Of a DNA stretch of 64,000 bases, positions 9,089-17,674 are shown in pieces. Position 1 is the first letter of the stretch. Each line of letters starts with the position of its first letter. The notes beneath the pieces were generated by a model. That model saw only the letters and a program-made list of their open reading frames with translations. It did no database searches and was not told where the DNA came from. Position numbers and translations under genes: made by a program. Origin of the DNA: Arcicella rigui (lineage in GTDB: Bacteria; Bacteroidota; Bacteroidia; Cytophagales; Spirosomataceae); NCBI RefSeq assembly GCF_034929435.1, contig NZ_JAYFUM010000005.1:300642-364641 (forward strand), in the 5' to 3' direction.

Positions 9089-10249
9089 TTGGATACGCTC
9101 ACAAAACGAATTGCCACTACTATCGAACAAAGAAAACAGCAAGCTCTTTTTCGTACACTTCGTACCACAGATGCTTTGATAGATTTTTGTTCAAATGATT
9201 ATTTGGGTTTTGCTCGTGCCGAAAACCTACAAAAGGCTATTCATTTATCAACCCAAAATATTTCGCTTCCTACGGGTGCTACGGGTTCACGGCTTTTGGC
9301 TGGAAATACTTCTTTTGTTGAAAATCTCGAAAAACAAATTGCTACTTTTCACAAAGCTGAGGCAGGATTGATTTTTAATTCTGGCTATGATGCCAATGTT
9401 GGTTTGCTGGCGAGTTTACCCCAAAAAAATGATTTTTTACTGACCGACGAACTTATCCACGCCAGTATGATAGACGGAGCAAGGTTGAGCCTTGCTACTC
9501 GTTTCAAATTCAGACATAACGATTTAGAAGATTTAACCAAAAAGCTGACTAAAATCAAGGAAGACATAAGCAATATGCCTGCATTAAAGGACTCCGCAAT
9601 ATTTGTCGCTATCGAATCCGTTTATTCTATGGATGGCGACCTTGCTCCCTTGGAAGAAATTACAGCCGTTTGTCAACATTTTGGAGCAAATCTCATTGTA
9701 GATGAAGCACACGCCACAGGCGTTTTTGGAAAACATGGCGAAGGTTTGGTGAATCTATTGAATTTAGAAGATAAAGTATTTGCCCGAGTGATTACTTTTG
9801 GCAAAGCTTTGGGTTGCCACGGAGCAATTGTTTTGGGAAGTAATTTACTTCGAGACTTTTTAATCAACTTTGCTCGTTCATTTATTTACACCACTGCTGC
9901 CCCTTTGCATAGTCATATTAGTGTAAAATGTGCCTACAATTTATTGCAGGCAGAAACATTTTCAAACGAACATTTACACGAATTAATTAGTTTCTTTAAA
10001 AATCAAGCAGCCCAAAACCCTGCTTTGAACTTAATAGAAAGTACTTCTGCGATTCAGTGTATTATCGTTGCTGGCAATGAAAATTGTAGAGCAGTTGCCA
10101 AAACATTACAAGATAAAGGCTTAGACATTCGTCCTATTGTATCGCCAACAGTACCAAAAGGAAAAGAAAGACTCAGAATTTGTCTGCACGATTTTAACAC
10201 AAAAGAAGAAATTTTGAAAATTTTTGAAGTACTCAATAAGCTGAACTAA
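9089..10249 (+). CDS. bioF: 8-amino-7-oxononanoate synthase
   Basis: The 386-aa product catalyses condensation of pimeloyl-ACP (or -CoA) with alanine, the first step of biotin ring assembly. It is a PLP enzyme of the alpha-oxoamine synthase type: NDYLG near residue 37-41, GATGSRLLAGN at 63-73, VDEAHATG at 204-211 (Asp205 and His208) and the PLP lysine Lys239 in TFGKALG. The start is a TTG at 9089: an in-frame stop lies three codons upstream (9080-9082) and no ATG exists before well inside the conserved fold. It is the first gene of bioF-bioD-bioA. Confidence 0.92.
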   Translation: MDTLTKRIATTIEQRKQQALFRTLRTTDALIDFCSNDYLGFARAENLQKAIHLSTQNISLPTGATGSRLLAGNTSFVENLEKQIATFHKAEAGLIFNSGYDANVGLLASLPQKNDFLLTDELIHASMIDGARLSLATRFKFRHNDLEDLTKKLTKIKEDISNMPALKDSAIFVAIESVYSMDGDLAPLEEITAVCQHFGANLIVDEAHATGVFGKHGEGLVNLLNLEDKVFARVITFGKALGCHGAIVLGSNLLRDFLINFARSFIYTTAAPLHSHISVKCAYNLLQAETFSNEHLHELISFFKNQAAQNPALNLIESTSAIQCIIVAGNENCRAVAKTLQDKGLDIRPIVSPTVPKGKERLRICLHDFNTKEEILKIFEVLNKLN

Positions 10250-10301
10250 GAATAGAAATAATCATCGTAATAAGTTGAAACACTAACCTAAAAATTGCTT
10301 T

Positions 10302-10925
10302 ATGAAAAAACAATATATTATCGCTGGAGTAGGAACAGAAATTGGTAAAACGTTTATTTCAAGTATTCTCACTGAAAGTCTTGAGGCCGATTATTGGAAA
10401 CCCATTCAATCTGGTTCATTAGAATTTACAGATTCGGATACTGTAAAAAGTTTAATTTCAAATACAAAAACACATTTCCACAAGGAAGCCTATCGTTTAA
10501 ATGAGCCACTTTCCCCACACGCTGCTGCGGCGATTGATGGAATCGAAATTCAATTAGATAAATTTGAAATTCCCCAAACAGATAACCATTTATTTGTAGA
10601 ATTGGCAGGTGGAATCATGGTTCCTTTGAATGAAGAATGTACTAATTTAGATTTAATCAAGAAGCTGAATTTGCCTGTTATTTTGGTTTCAAAAAACTAT
10701 TTAGGAAGTATCAATCATACTTTACTTTCCATTGAAGTTTTGAAAAGTAGAAATATCGAAATCGCAGGACTTATCTTTAACGGAGTACATACGCCTACGA
10801 CTGAAAACTTTATTTTGAATTATACAAAAGTAAAACTTCTCGGACAAGTAAATCAGGAACGAGAAATTACGAAAGAAACCGTAAGAAAATATGCAGAATC
10901 ATTCAGAAACGCACTTTGTGATTGA
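10302..10925 (+). CDS. bioD: ATP-dependent dethiobiotin synthetase
   Basis: The 207-aa protein closes the ureido ring of dethiobiotin from 7,8-diaminopelargonate, CO2 and ATP. It carries the BioD P-loop GTEIGKT (residues 11-17), then WKPIQSG with the substrate-binding Lys, and an ELAGGIMVPLNE segment where the family has the acidic metal ligand and GAGG-like turn. Its length is close to the usual 220. It follows bioF after 52 bases and overlaps bioA, so the three are very likely co-transcribed and the last two translationally coupled. Confidence 0.92.
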   Translation: MKKQYIIAGVGTEIGKTFISSILTESLEADYWKPIQSGSLEFTDSDTVKSLISNTKTHFHKEAYRLNEPLSPHAAAAIDGIEIQLDKFEIPQTDNHLFVELAGGIMVPLNEECTNLDLIKKLNLPVILVSKNYLGSINHTLLSIEVLKSRNIEIAGLIFNGVHTPTTENFILNYTKVKLLGQVNQEREITKETVRKYAESFRNALCD

Positions 10926-12255
10926 TGAACATTTAGAATATCCAGTTGAGAATATCCAAAACCCAGTCATCAGTAGTCTGAGTGAGCGAGATGCTAAAGT
11001 ACTTTGGCATCCTTTTACGCAACATCAAACTGCTCCTTTTTCTATTCCCATTGTTCGAGCGGAGGGCGTTTATCTTTTTGATGAAAATGGTAAACGATAC
11101 ATTGATGCCATTGCTTCGTGGTGGGTGAATTTACATGGACATTCGCACCCATACATTGCCCAAAAAGTAGCAGAGCAATTTTTGAAATTAGAACAAGTAA
11201 TTTTTGCAGGCTTCACCCACGAACCTGCTGTACGTTTGGCGGAGCGATTGTTAGAACTTCTGCCCGAAAACCAACAAAGAATTTTTTATTCCGATAATGG
11301 TTCTACTTCGGTAGAAGTAGCGATGAAAATGGCTTTTCAGTATTTTCATAATCAAGGGATTACGAAGAAAACTAAAATTATTGCTCTTGAAAATGGCTAT
11401 CACGGCGATACTTTCGGAACGATGGCAGTTGGGGCAAAAAGTGCTTTCACTGCACCTTTCGACCCATTTCTTTTTGAAGTAATATATTTGCCAATTCCTT
11501 TGAAAGGTCAAGAAACAGCAGTGTTAGAAACCATGAATGCCTTGATGAATCAGGCGGATGAAATAGCAGCATTTATTTTTGAACCTTTGATTCAAGGTGC
11601 GGGCGGAATGGTGATGTATGAACCCGAAATTCTTGAAAAATTATTAACGATAGCGAAAGAAAATGGAATCTTGACCATCGCCGACGAAATCATGACGGGC
11701 TTTTATCGTACAGGAAAAATGTTTGCTACTGATTACTTGGCAGTAAAACCAGATATTTTCTGTCTTTCAAAAGGACTTACAGGTGGAGCAATGGCTTTGG
11801 GTGTTACTTCTTGTACACAAGCGATTTATGAAGCATTTCTTTCGGATGATAGACGCAAAACGCTTTTTCACAGTCATTCATTTACGGCTAATCCATTGGC
11901 TTGCACGGCTGGTTTGGCAAGTTTAGATTTGTTATTGAGTGATGAAACACAAGTACAAATTCAACAAATCAATACTTTGCACAGCGGTTTTAGTCAGAAA
12001 CTGTCCAAATCCTACCGACATAAAATTGAAGATATAAGACTGAAAGGTACGATTTTGGCGATTGAAATTAAAGTAGCAGAAGGCACTTCATACTTTAGCA
12101 ATATGCGAGATATTGCTTATAATTTCTTCTTGGAAAAGGGAATTTTGATGCGACCGCTCGGAAATGTAATTTACTTGCTAACGCCCTATTGTATTAGCGA
12201 AGAAGATTTAGATTATGTGTATGCTTCTATTGAAGAGTTTTTGGAGGCTATTTAA
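10891..12255 (+). CDS. bioA: Adenosylmethionine-8-amino-7-oxononanoate aminotransferase
   Basis: This 454-aa class-III aminotransferase moves the amino group of S-adenosylmethionine to 8-amino-7-oxononanoate. Visible marks are WHPFTQ (39-44), SWWVNLHGHSHPYI (76-89), NGYHGDTFGTM (168-178), ADEIMTGFYRTG (264-275, PLP-binding Asp265) and the PLP lysine Lys294 in CLSKGLTGG. From the ATG at 10891 it overlaps bioD by 35 bases; a GTG at 10918 would cut the overlap to 8 bases and is a real alternative. The conserved part starts near residue 33, so either start is possible. A strong terminator follows; bioB and bioC are not in this window. Confidence 0.92.
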   Translation: MQNHSETHFVIDEHLEYPVENIQNPVISSLSERDAKVLWHPFTQHQTAPFSIPIVRAEGVYLFDENGKRYIDAIASWWVNLHGHSHPYIAQKVAEQFLKLEQVIFAGFTHEPAVRLAERLLELLPENQQRIFYSDNGSTSVEVAMKMAFQYFHNQGITKKTKIIALENGYHGDTFGTMAVGAKSAFTAPFDPFLFEVIYLPIPLKGQETAVLETMNALMNQADEIAAFIFEPLIQGAGGMVMYEPEILEKLLTIAKENGILTIADEIMTGFYRTGKMFATDYLAVKPDIFCLSKGLTGGAMALGVTSCTQAIYEAFLSDDRRKTLFHSHSFTANPLACTAGLASLDLLLSDETQVQIQQINTLHSGFSQKLSKSYRHKIEDIRLKGTILAIEIKVAEGTSYFSNMRDIAYNFFLEKGILMRPLGNVIYLLTPYCISEEDLDYVYASIEEFLEAI

Positions 12256-12301
12256 AAAAATAAGTCATAAGTTACGAAAGTACTTATGACTTATTTTTTT
12301 G
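12256..12301. terminator. Bidirectional terminator overlapping the stop of the converging gene
   Basis: AATAAGTCATAAGT pairs with ACTTATGACTTATT, with A and T runs on the two sides. The right arm contains the last four codons and stop of the minus-strand gene ending at 12284, so that gene ends inside its own terminator. Confidence 0.85.
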
Positions 12302-13102
12302 TTTTTCTTGAATATTCTTCACAAAATCAACTGAAACACTGGCGATACTTGCAATCTTCTCGACATCAAAATCGGTTTGTGTTAATAAGTTTCCTACAAC
12401 AATCACTTGTTCTTCTTGTTTTCCCCTGATGTAAAGATAATCATTCTCTGCATCAATGTATTTTGCCATGTTATGTATCATATCATCAAATTTTAAGGTT
12501 AATTTACGAAGTTTTGATAATACTCGCAACTGTCTTAGATATTTCTGAAACGTTAATCGATTGAAAGTCGTTTCTTCAAGTCTTGAAATAATTTGGCTAA
12601 GTGCATTTTCAGCTTTTTCTTCTCCAAAATTACTTAAAATAGATAAAATTATCTCTTCTGGATTATCTGACATTAAAAATTTTAGATAGTTAAATTGCCC
12701 AATATTAACGAGTTGAAACTGAAAATAATTAGCGTCCTCAGACAAAACACTCTTCATTTTAGGCTCTTTATTTCCCATAAATATTACAAACTGGCGTACT
12801 GGTAAATGATATTTTGATTTGAGCAAAATCCAATAATCTGCCATTCTGTAAATCATTTTAGGGTAATCGTCCACTTGAAACTCTAAATGTAAAATAAACT
12901 TCTCGCCACTCGGAGCCGTAATTATTCTTAAAGCATCAGCTTCTTTTTCTTTTGTTTGCTGAAAATTTTCTTTGAGAATAGTTGCATCTTTTACTTTAAA
13001 GCCCAATACGCTGTTCATCAAAGCAGGAATAATACTATCTATATTTTCCTTTACTATTTTATCATATAAATTCCCTTCTTGTTTGGCATTTTTCTTTTCC
13101 AT
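12284..13102 (-). CDS. Rpn-family PD-(D/E)XK nuclease / transposase-like protein
   Basis: The 272-aa protein begins with a segment (ENIDSIIPALMNSVLGF) and a core typical of Rpn recombination-promoting nucleases: EKEADALRI followed by FILHLEFQ, the D...ExQ variant of the PD-(D/E)xK active site, then MIYRMADYW and PVRQFVIFMG. The C-terminal part is helical and Lys/Glu-rich and ends with NIQEKQKNKS. Known Rpn proteins nick DNA and promote RecA-independent recombination; some act as toxins or defence factors. It stands alone, converging on bioA. Family placement is fairly safe; the biological role is inferred. Confidence 0.75.
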   Translation of the reverse strand: MEKKNAKQEGNLYDKIVKENIDSIIPALMNSVLGFKVKDATILKENFQQTKEKEADALRIITAPSGEKFILHLEFQVDDYPKMIYRMADYWILLKSKYHLPVRQFVIFMGNKEPKMKSVLSEDANYFQFQLVNIGQFNYLKFLMSDNPEEIILSILSNFGEEKAENALSQIISRLEETTFNRLTFQKYLRQLRVLSKLRKLTLKFDDMIHNMAKYIDAENDYLYIRGKQEEQVIVVGNLLTQTDFDVEKIASIASVSVDFVKNIQEKQKNKS

Positions 13103-13275
13103 GTCTTTAGGTATATTTTATGCAGAAATTAGGCTAATCTTATATTTTTCTTAAGAAAATTTACAAAATACTCAGAACAAACAAGGATAATCTACCGCTT
13201 TCGATTCCTTAATTTATTGGATAAATAGCGAAGATTTAGGTCTTTGCTTCCTTCCAAATTCAATCAAAAACATAT

Positions 13276-15030
13276 ATGAAAAAGATTTTACTTGTACTGC
13301 TTTGCTGTGCTTTTTCCTCTTTAGCTTTCGCCCAAAATCCTAATCAAAAAACTTATTGTAATCCCGTCGATATTGGTTATCGTTACAATTTTGAGCAATT
13401 AAATGAAAAAATTTCCTATCGCTCGGGTGCAGACCCTGTGATTATCAACCACAAAAATGAATATTACCTTTTTGTGACAATTTCGGGCGGTTATTGGCAT
13501 TCAAAAGATTTAATCAATTGGAATTACATCAAGCCAAGTATGTGGCCGATGGAAGATATGTGTGCCCCTGCGGCTTTGTCGGTGCGAGATACCTTGTATT
13601 TGTTTCAATCTACTTTTGAACAACGCCCGATTTTATTCAGTACCGAACCCGAAAAAGGAAAATTACAATTTTACAATCGCTGGTTGCCTCGTTTGCCTCA
13701 GTACATTGGCCCTTGGGATCCCGCTTTGTTTTATGATGAAGAATTAGATAAATGGTATATGTACTGGGGTTCGTCGAATGTGTATCCGATTTTTGGAGCA
13801 GAATTAGATAAAAAACGAAACCTTACTTATGCTACTCCGTACAAAGGCTTAATTTACCTCGACCCCAAAAATCATGGTTGGGAACGCTTCGGTCGTGACC
13901 ACCGAGATACCATTAAACCTTTTACAGAAGGTGCTTGGATGACCAAACACAGGGGTAAGTATTTTCTTCAATATGGAGCTCCCGGCACAGAATATAATGT
14001 GTATGCCAACGGTACTTATATTGGCGATAACCCCCTCGGACCTTTTACCTATGCTCCTTATAATCCAATTTCCTACAAGCCGGGTGGCTTCCTGACGGGG
14101 GCTGGTCATGGCAATACTTTTCAGGATAATTATGGAAACTATTGGAATACTGGTACGCCATGGATTGCCGTTAACTGGAATTTTGAAAGAAGAGTAGCCA
14201 TGTTTCCGACAGGTTTTGATGCCGATAATCAGATGTTTGCCAATACTCGTTTTGGAGATTTCCCCCATTTTTTACCCACTAAAAAATGGACACAAAAAGA
14301 CGAATTATTTACAGGTTGGATGCTACTTTCTTATAAAAAACCTTGCACGGCTTCCTCTGTACGAGATACTTTAGTAGCTAATAAAGTCACCGACGAAAAT
14401 CCTCGTTCTTTCTGGGTTGCCAATTCCAACAAAGCAGGCGAATGGCTCTCAGTTGATTTGCAAAATGTACAAGAAGTGAAAGCTTTACAAGTAAATTTTA
14501 CCGATTATAAATCTGATATTTTCGATAGTAACGAAGAGCGTGTTTATGCTCAATTCAAATTTTATGCTTCAAACGATAATCAAAATTGGCAATTGATTTA
14601 TGACAATACCCACGAACCCAAACGTGACCGACCAAATGCTTATGTAGAATTGCCTCAAGCAGTAAAAGCTCGCTATATTAAGTACGAAAACATTCATGTA
14701 CCCATGCCCAATTTGGCGGTAAGTGATATTCGTATTTTTGGCAATGGAATGGGCAAAGCTCCACAAATGCCAAAGAACTTAAACGTAAAACGTCAGGCAG
14801 ATACTCGCAATGCTGATATTACTTGGGAAAAATCGCCGAATGCCGTAGGCTATAATATTTTGTGGGGTATTGCTCCAGATAAATTATACCAAACCTATCA
14901 GATTTGGGCTGATGCACCCAATAGTTTAGAATTAAGAGCTTTGACAGTCGGACAAAAGTATTTCTGTGCTATCGAAGCATTTAATGAAAATGGCGTTTCG
15001 GTACTGAGTGAAGTAAAAGAAATAAAATAG
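13276..15030 (+). CDS. Secreted GH43-like glycosidase with discoidin and fibronectin-III domains
   Basis: The 584-aa product has a signal peptide ending SLAFAQ. Residues 40-345 form a five-bladed-propeller region with the three acidic GH43-type positions: Asp53 in GADPV, Asp148 in WDPALFYD and Glu218 in TEGAW. A discoidin/F5-8 C-like carbohydrate-binding domain covers about 355-495 (NPRSFWVANSNKAGEWLSVDL, then KARYIKYENIHVP) and a fibronectin type III domain about 505-584. It probably removes arabinosyl or xylosyl units from plant glycans, but the exact substrate cannot be read. Similar-function genes follow at 15150 and 16508. Confidence 0.82.
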   Translation: MKKILLVLLCCAFSSLAFAQNPNQKTYCNPVDIGYRYNFEQLNEKISYRSGADPVIINHKNEYYLFVTISGGYWHSKDLINWNYIKPSMWPMEDMCAPAALSVRDTLYLFQSTFEQRPILFSTEPEKGKLQFYNRWLPRLPQYIGPWDPALFYDEELDKWYMYWGSSNVYPIFGAELDKKRNLTYATPYKGLIYLDPKNHGWERFGRDHRDTIKPFTEGAWMTKHRGKYFLQYGAPGTEYNVYANGTYIGDNPLGPFTYAPYNPISYKPGGFLTGAGHGNTFQDNYGNYWNTGTPWIAVNWNFERRVAMFPTGFDADNQMFANTRFGDFPHFLPTKKWTQKDELFTGWMLLSYKKPCTASSVRDTLVANKVTDENPRSFWVANSNKAGEWLSVDLQNVQEVKALQVNFTDYKSDIFDSNEERVYAQFKFYASNDNQNWQLIYDNTHEPKRDRPNAYVELPQAVKARYIKYENIHVPMPNLAVSDIRIFGNGMGKAPQMPKNLNVKRQADTRNADITWEKSPNAVGYNILWGIAPDKLYQTYQIWADAPNSLELRALTVGQKYFCAIEAFNENGVSVLSEVKEIK

Positions 15031-15033
15031 TAG

Positions 15034-15052
15034 CACGGCTTTCTAAGCCGTG
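15034..15052. repeat. REP-like hairpin 1
   Basis: CACGGCTT-tct-AAGCCGTG, 8-bp perfect stem with a TCT loop, followed by a weak T run (15056-15062), four bases after the stop at 15030. It may double as a terminator. Confidence 0.6.
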
Positions 15053-15077
15053 TATCGTTTTTCATTTAGTCCATTGT

Positions 15078-15102
15078 CGTAGCCCGTGTCTCACGGGCTA
15101 CG
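15078..15102. repeat. REP-like hairpin 2
   Basis: CGTAGCCCGTG-tct-CACGGGCTACG, an 11-bp perfect stem with the same TCT loop as the hairpin 26 bases earlier. The paired arrangement is that of REP/BIME elements mobilised by RAYT transposases; no RAYT gene is in the window. Confidence 0.6.
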
Positions 15103-15149
15103 GAATTTATGAATTTTCATTCAACCCATTCAAATCTAAACGATTATCT

Positions 15150-16454
15150 ATGAAAAAAACACTATCAATACTCTTAGCAAGCTCAGTCATTTGCTTTTTT
15201 AGTGCTTATCATTTGCCTTTGGCTACGGATACTTTTTCTCCAACATTCAAATTGACGCCTGCTTCCAAAATTACATTTAATTCATTTGTAGATTGTAACA
15301 TGGCAGAAGTATGGATTGGAGATACTTTCAGAATTTTTCCCGGAAAATATGGTGAAGACCCACTCTGGGGAGATGCCCGTGATTTAAAATATGCCGACGG
15401 AGCTAATGCGGAGGAGGTTTTCAGGAGTACAAAAGAAAATTTTCATAATCCTCAAATGCCCGTTAATGTTCCTGTCGGACAAAAAGGTTTGCATGGAGCA
15501 GTTTGGTTTGAAACCGTTTATCAAGCCAAAAATGACCCTTCTGGCAAAACACTTTATGCTGTTTATCACAACGAAAATTATCCGCAAACGCTTCCTTTTA
15601 ATCAAAAAACAGGTGAAGGTTATCACAATCAAAACTGGCCACAGGGTCTTACAGGTACAGAAAGTCCTGCAGCTGTTTGTAGAATTGGTATTATGAAGTC
15701 GATTGATGGCGGGAAAAGTTGGGAAAACAAAGGTATTTTTATTGAAGACCTCGATGCTCGTATGATTCTGAAACCGCATAATACTTCTAATACTTTCGCA
15801 GGCGGTGTTGGCGACCCTTCGGCTGTGGCAAGTGGCGATTATTTGTATCTTTTTTATGGCGAATACGGATACGCAGGTGTTTATCAAGAAAAAGACTACA
15901 ATACCCAACAAGAATGGTCGGGGCAATGTATCAGCATTGCCAGAATTACTTTGAAGGATTTAGATAATCCACAAGGAAAAGCCAAAAGATGGGATGGCAA
16001 AGGCTTCAATGCCGCTTATAATGGCATTGGCAAACCCATTAATGCCCTACAAATTCCTTTGCAAAATGGAGGTGGAGCGGCATCTTCGCCGACGGCTGGG
16101 TATCATTGGGGACCTTCGGTAAGCTGGAATACTTATTTGAATTGTTGGGTAATGATGATGGCAAAATCCGTAGGAAAATCTTGGCAAGGAAGTGAAGTAT
16201 ATATTTCGTTTAATAAAAACCCTAATTTTGATGTAGTTGCAAGAAGTCAGGAATGGACAAAACCTCAGTTGTTTTTTAGTAAACCGGGCTATATTTTATG
16301 GTATCCGTCTTTGCAACCGCTTAATACGCCAGAAGATATTCAAGCCAAACATACTTGTCTGAAACTGGGAAAGAAGGCAAGATTCTTTGTGAAAAGAATT
16401 AAACCGGGCGATGATGAATACGCTTCTGAGCATATCGTTGAGTTTGAGAAGTAA
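15150..16454 (+). CDS. Secreted beta-propeller protein, glycosidase/sialidase-like
   Basis: The 434-aa product has an N-terminal signal segment (MKKTLSILLASSVICFFSAYH). One Asp-box is clear, SIDGGKSWENKG at about 189-200, as in sialidases and related propellers. A GDPSAVASGDYLYLFYGEYG segment and TAGYHWGPSVSWNTYLNCWVMMM are the kinds of blade strands seen in five-bladed glycosidase-like folds. No full catalytic set could be assigned, so enzyme activity is unproven. Its position between the GH43-like gene and the ThuA-like gene supports a role in glycan use. Confidence 0.6.
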   Translation: MKKTLSILLASSVICFFSAYHLPLATDTFSPTFKLTPASKITFNSFVDCNMAEVWIGDTFRIFPGKYGEDPLWGDARDLKYADGANAEEVFRSTKENFHNPQMPVNVPVGQKGLHGAVWFETVYQAKNDPSGKTLYAVYHNENYPQTLPFNQKTGEGYHNQNWPQGLTGTESPAAVCRIGIMKSIDGGKSWENKGIFIEDLDARMILKPHNTSNTFAGGVGDPSAVASGDYLYLFYGEYGYAGVYQEKDYNTQQEWSGQCISIARITLKDLDNPQGKAKRWDGKGFNAAYNGIGKPINALQIPLQNGGGAASSPTAGYHWGPSVSWNTYLNCWVMMMAKSVGKSWQGSEVYISFNKNPNFDVVARSQEWTKPQLFFSKPGYILWYPSLQPLNTPEDIQAKHTCLKLGKKARFFVKRIKPGDDEYASEHIVEFEK

Positions 16455-16507
16455 GCTCGAATATTCTTTTTATCCTAAAACAAACAATATTTTCACTTAA
16501 AAATCAC

Positions 16508-17365
16508 ATGAAAAAAGTTCTGAAAATTGCTCTTTGGACGTTCCTCTCTTTAGTCGTTTTACTGGTGGGAGCGATGTCACTTTTTGTCTATAAAGTTAAA
16601 TATGGCTTTCCTGTGTCTTATGAAACGGAAATTCCTACCATTGATTTTCCAAAAGATAAACCTGCCATTTTGGTATTTTCTAAAACCACTGGTTTTCGTC
16701 ATGGAGCATCCATAGACGCTTCAAAAGTTGTATTAGAGGCTTTAGCCAAGAAAAATAATTGGTTTTTGTATCAAACAGAGGAGGGAGGCGTATTTAATCC
16801 AGAGCAGCTATCAAAATTTAGTACCGTAATTTTTAATAATTCCACAGGCGAAGTCATCAATGATGAACAGAAAAAAGCCTTAGAGCAATTTGTTGAAAAT
16901 GGAGGCGGATTGCTGGGAATTCATGGGGCAGGCGATAATTCGCATCATTGGGATTGGTACGTGAAAAATTTATTAGGAGCAGAGTTTTCTCATCATCCAC
17001 TCAATCCTCAATTTCAGGAGGCAAGTATTACTTTAGATACTCCCGTGGACTCTTTATTGGCAAAATCTTTACCAAATCAATGGCAACATACTGACGAATG
17101 GTATGTGTTTTTTGACAATCCTCGTAAAAAAGGTTTTAATATTTTGTTTAGCATTGATGGCGATAAAATCAAGCCAAGTGGAAATATGCCACTGTTGGCA
17201 AGTGATAAAGATTTTGGCATGGGTAAAGACCATCCCGTTGCTTGGAGTAAAAGTGTTGGAAAGGGAAAAACTTTTTATACTTCAATCGGACACAGTGAAG
17301 TAGCTTGGAAAAACCAAAACTTTGTTCAGTTGATTGAAAATGCCATTTTGTGGACTCAGCATTAG
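16508..17365 (+). CDS. ThuA-like domain protein with N-terminal membrane anchor
   Basis: The 285-aa protein has one hydrophobic helix at about 5-30 and then a ThuA (trehalose-utilisation-like, class-I glutamine amidotransferase fold) domain. Marks are PAILVFSKTTGFRHGASI, VIFNNSTGEVINDEQ, FVENGGGLLGIHGAGDN, GAEFSHHP, the WQHTDEWYVF segment and HPVAWSK...GKTFYTSIGHS. The domain lacks an amidotransferase nucleophile Cys in the GIHGA turn, as is normal in this family. Members often accompany sugar-oxidising or glycoside-degrading enzymes; the reaction is not known. It is likely in the same transcription unit as the two preceding genes. Confidence 0.85.
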   Translation: MKKVLKIALWTFLSLVVLLVGAMSLFVYKVKYGFPVSYETEIPTIDFPKDKPAILVFSKTTGFRHGASIDASKVVLEALAKKNNWFLYQTEEGGVFNPEQLSKFSTVIFNNSTGEVINDEQKKALEQFVENGGGLLGIHGAGDNSHHWDWYVKNLLGAEFSHHPLNPQFQEASITLDTPVDSLLAKSLPNQWQHTDEWYVFFDNPRKKGFNILFSIDGDKIKPSGNMPLLASDKDFGMGKDHPVAWSKSVGKGKTFYTSIGHSEVAWKNQNFVQLIENAILWTQH

Positions 17366-17382
17366 TACGAGAAAAATTGTTG

Positions 17383-17457
17383 ATTTGGGATTTCTGATTT
17401 TCAAAATGATTTTCTATGAAAAATTTTATCCAACTTCCAAAATCAGAAATCCCAAAT
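17383..17457. repeat. 19-bp perfect inverted repeat
   Basis: ATTTGGGATTTCTGATTTT (17383-17401) and its exact reverse complement (17439-17457) are separated by 37 bases. It follows the ThuA-like gene by 18 bases. There is no good T run, so a dispersed repeat is more likely than a simple terminator. Confidence 0.7.
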
Positions 17458-17524
17458 TCAAAATGTACTTACTTTATTGCATCATTTTTTGTACTATCTC
17501 AAGCAAATAGTAAATGAAAAATCT

Positions 17525-17616
17525 ATGCAAATCCTAAAATAGAGTTTATGCAAATCCAAAAGTAGGGTTTATGTAAATCCGAAAGTAGGATTTATGTAAA
17601 TCCGAAAATAGAGTCT
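17525..17616. repeat. 23-bp direct repeat array, four units
   Basis: Units begin at 17525, 17548, 17571 and 17594 and a seven-base partial copy starts at 17617. All begin ATG(C/T)AAATCC and continue (A/G/T)AAA(A/G)TAG(A/G)(A/G)T. The array ends 52 bases before the start of the ATPase gene at 17675. Confidence 0.85.
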
Positions 17617-17674
17617 ATGTAAAATGCTAAGTTGTATTGAAAATCAATTATCTTTACCATTAAAATAGAAGCTT

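Larger units (their letters stand above)
17366..17674. other. Intergenic region with an inverted repeat and a 23-bp tandem array
   Basis: No gene. It contains the 19-bp inverted repeat at 17383-17457 and the 23-bp array at 17525-17616, both listed separately. Confidence 0.7.

Noticed and set aside
17525..17616. CRISPR array
   Set aside because: The repeats are directly tandem with no spacers, and no cas genes are present.
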